The translations under genes were made by a program, and so were the position numbers. This document shows, one piece after another, positions 4,877-6,002 of a DNA stretch of 6,002 nt. How positions within the stretch are numbered: position 1 is the first letter of the stretch; every line of letters begins with the position of its first letter. The DNA comes from Methanofastidiosum sp. (GTDB lineage: Archaea; Methanobacteriota_B; Thermococci; Methanofastidiosales; Methanofastidiosaceae): positions 1 through 6,002 of the forward strand of contig DAOSDU010000029.1 of NCBI GenBank assembly GCA_035362715.1, read 5' to 3'. Below the pieces are notes generated by a model. It saw only the letters and a list, made by a program, of their open reading frames with translations. It was not told the origin of the DNA and ran no database searches.

Positions 4877-6002
4877 ATGGGTATGAAATCACTCCTCGCA
4901 TCCTGGATAGATGATCCTGTGAGATTTTCAGTTGACTGCTTTGGCGAGGGGCCGGACGATCTGCAGAGGCCCATATTTGAGGCCGTTGCAGTGCACGACA
5001 GGATAGCTGTAAGGAGCGGGAACGGCCCCGGAAAGACCTGGACTGCTGCAAAGCTTGGGCTATGGTTTTTTACCACAAGACCGAAATCTATTGTTGTCAC
5101 GACTGCGCCGACTTGGCAGCAGGTGCAGCGAATACTCTGGAAGGAGATCAGGGCTAATATTTCCAAAGCCCCGATTTTAAGGCCATTTCTATACCTTCCG
5201 CCGAGGGATGCTGAGGTCTTAATGATAAGGCCTGATGGAACCTATGGTGACGACTGGGCAATGATTGGAAGAGCCTCAGACAAAAAAGAGAACATGCTCG
5301 GATTTCATGCGCCGTATCTAATGTTCATAGTGGATGAGGCATCAGGGGTGCCGGATGAGATATTCGAGGCCATCGAGGGGACGCAGACCCAAGAAGGTGT
5401 GAACTCGTCCAAGATACTTTTAATAGGTAATCCCACAAGGCCAGAGGGATTCTTCTACGACATCTTCCATTCAAAAAGCTCAAACTGGAAGACGTTCCAT
5501 CTTGATGGCAGGCTTAGCCCACGCGTGTCAAAGCAGTGGATATCCCAGATGGCTGAGGATTATGGCACTGACAGCCCGTTCTTTCAGATTCATGTTCTGG
5601 GGAACTTCCCGCCTGCAGATAAGAACACCTTGATACCGCTCTCCTGGATAGAGAGGGCGCTTATTGATCCTGAAGGAAAAGGCAAAGGTGCAACATATGC
5701 CGGATTTGATGTTGCCGAGATGGGAGATGACTACAGCGTCTACATCAAGGCCTCACTTCGCCAGGGAATATTCAATATTTATGATATAGATTTCATGGCA
5801 AAGCTTGAGATATCGCCCCTCAATAACTGGGCAAAGAACAAGCTGGACAATGATCCGCCTGAGAAGCTTATAATAGACTCTAACGGCGTTGGAGCGGGCG
5901 TCTATTCAAATCTAAAAGAGGAGGGCTATCCCGTGATAGGATTTAGAGGAGGGGAGTCCCCGTTAATGCTTTCAGAAGAAGCAAAGTTTGCCAATTTAAA
6001 AT
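4877..6002 (+). CDS. terL: terminase large subunit (packaging ATPase and nuclease), cut at window end
   Basis: This motor docks at the portal, drives DNA into the procapsid using ATP and cuts the concatemer. The first 375 residues are visible and no stop occurs before the window end. In the ATPase domain, the Walker A loop is RSGNGPGKT (46-54, K53), followed by an adenine-side segment VVTTAPTWQQVQ (73-84). Walker B is LMFIVDEAS (148-156, acidic D153 and catalytic E154), and the coupling motif is LLIGNPT (181-187). The nuclease domain, of RNase H fold, starts near 273: YAGFDVAEMGDDYS carries the first catalytic Asp (D278), and LIIDSNGVGAGV carries the second (D334). The last acidic residue should lie beyond the window. 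Typical length is 420-550 residues, so roughly 50-170 are missing. The ATG at 4877 comes one base after the methyltransferase stop, with a weak GAGAGG 13 bases upstream; M3 is an alternative start. The fold resembles headful-type terminases with GNGxGKT loops. Confidence 0.93.
   Translation, partial: MGMKSLLASWIDDPVRFSVDCFGEGPDDLQRPIFEAVAVHDRIAVRSGNGPGKTWTAAKLGLWFFTTRPKSIVVTTAPTWQQVQRILWKEIRANISKAPILRPFLYLPPRDAEVLMIRPDGTYGDDWAMIGRASDKKENMLGFHAPYLMFIVDEASGVPDEIFEAIEGTQTQEGVNSSKILLIGNPTRPEGFFYDIFHSKSSNWKTFHLDGRLSPRVSKQWISQMAEDYGTDSPFFQIHVLGNFPPADKNTLIPLSWIERALIDPEGKGKGATYAGFDVAEMGDDYSVYIKASLRQGIFNIYDIDFMAKLEISPLNNWAKNKLDNDPPEKLIIDSNGVGAGVYSNLKEEGYPVIGFRGGESPLMLSEEAKFANLK

Noticed and set aside
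4849..5166. Long open frame on the minus strand across the terminase start.
   Set aside because: The plus-strand terminase and methyltransferase motifs are unmistakable here, and the antisense product has no recognisable features; it is a shadow of plus-strand codon bias.
5951..5961. Short perfect palindrome GGGGA-G-TCCCC.
   Set aside because: It is within the terminase coding sequence (residues near RGGESPL), is only eleven bases long, and explains nothing further.
1..6002. CRISPR array, insertion sequence ends, or a restriction endonuclease partner for the methyltransferase.
   Set aside because: There is no regularly spaced repeat, no transposase motif, and no nuclease gene next to the methyltransferase other than the terminase nuclease domain.

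Overview
The window looks like an archaeal chromosome segment running into a tailed-virus (Caudoviricetes-type) provirus or integrated element. Clues to Archaea are TATA-like boxes (CTTATAAAT, TTTATAAA, TTTTTAAAC) at a suitable distance before gene starts, a first gene that appears leaderless, heavy use of AGG/AGA (Arg) and ATA (Ile) codons, and a secreted, C-terminally anchored beta-propeller of a kind common in uncultured Euryarchaeota. The lineage cannot be fixed from sequence alone, and a bacterial origin is not strictly excluded.

Left part (1-1507): an AT-rich block (spot counts roughly a quarter to two fifths GC per line). It holds a 196-base leader with inverted and tandem repeats ahead of a TATA box, then one gene for a signal-peptide-bearing, membrane-anchored beta-propeller. 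It reads as host DNA.

Junction (1508-1588): a short T-run, two TATA-like boxes and an inverted repeat. If transcribed in full, the repeat would fold into a hairpin with the Shine-Dalgarno sequence in the loop and the start codon in the stem. Base composition rises to about half GC by spot counts just after this point.

Right part (1589-6002 and beyond): one compact, single-strand operon with overlapping or nearly touching genes. The order is: an 81-aa membrane protein; a 62-aa protein of unknown function; a 201-aa protein of unknown function; two overlapping zinc-ribbon reading frames that may be one frameshifted gene; a beta-rich protein of about 106 aa; a 110-aa protein that is a likely terminase small subunit (P27-like C-terminal motif); a beta-class DNA methyltransferase without a visible restriction partner; and the large terminase subunit (ATPase plus nuclease), cut by the window end. 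Terminase is the hallmark gene. It packages viral DNA into procapsids, so portal and capsid genes would be expected downstream. The methyltransferase lies between the two terminase genes and would modify the DNA about to be packaged. The small upstream genes have no assignable function and are the least explained part. No integrase, attachment site, tRNA, CRISPR array or insertion sequence was seen.
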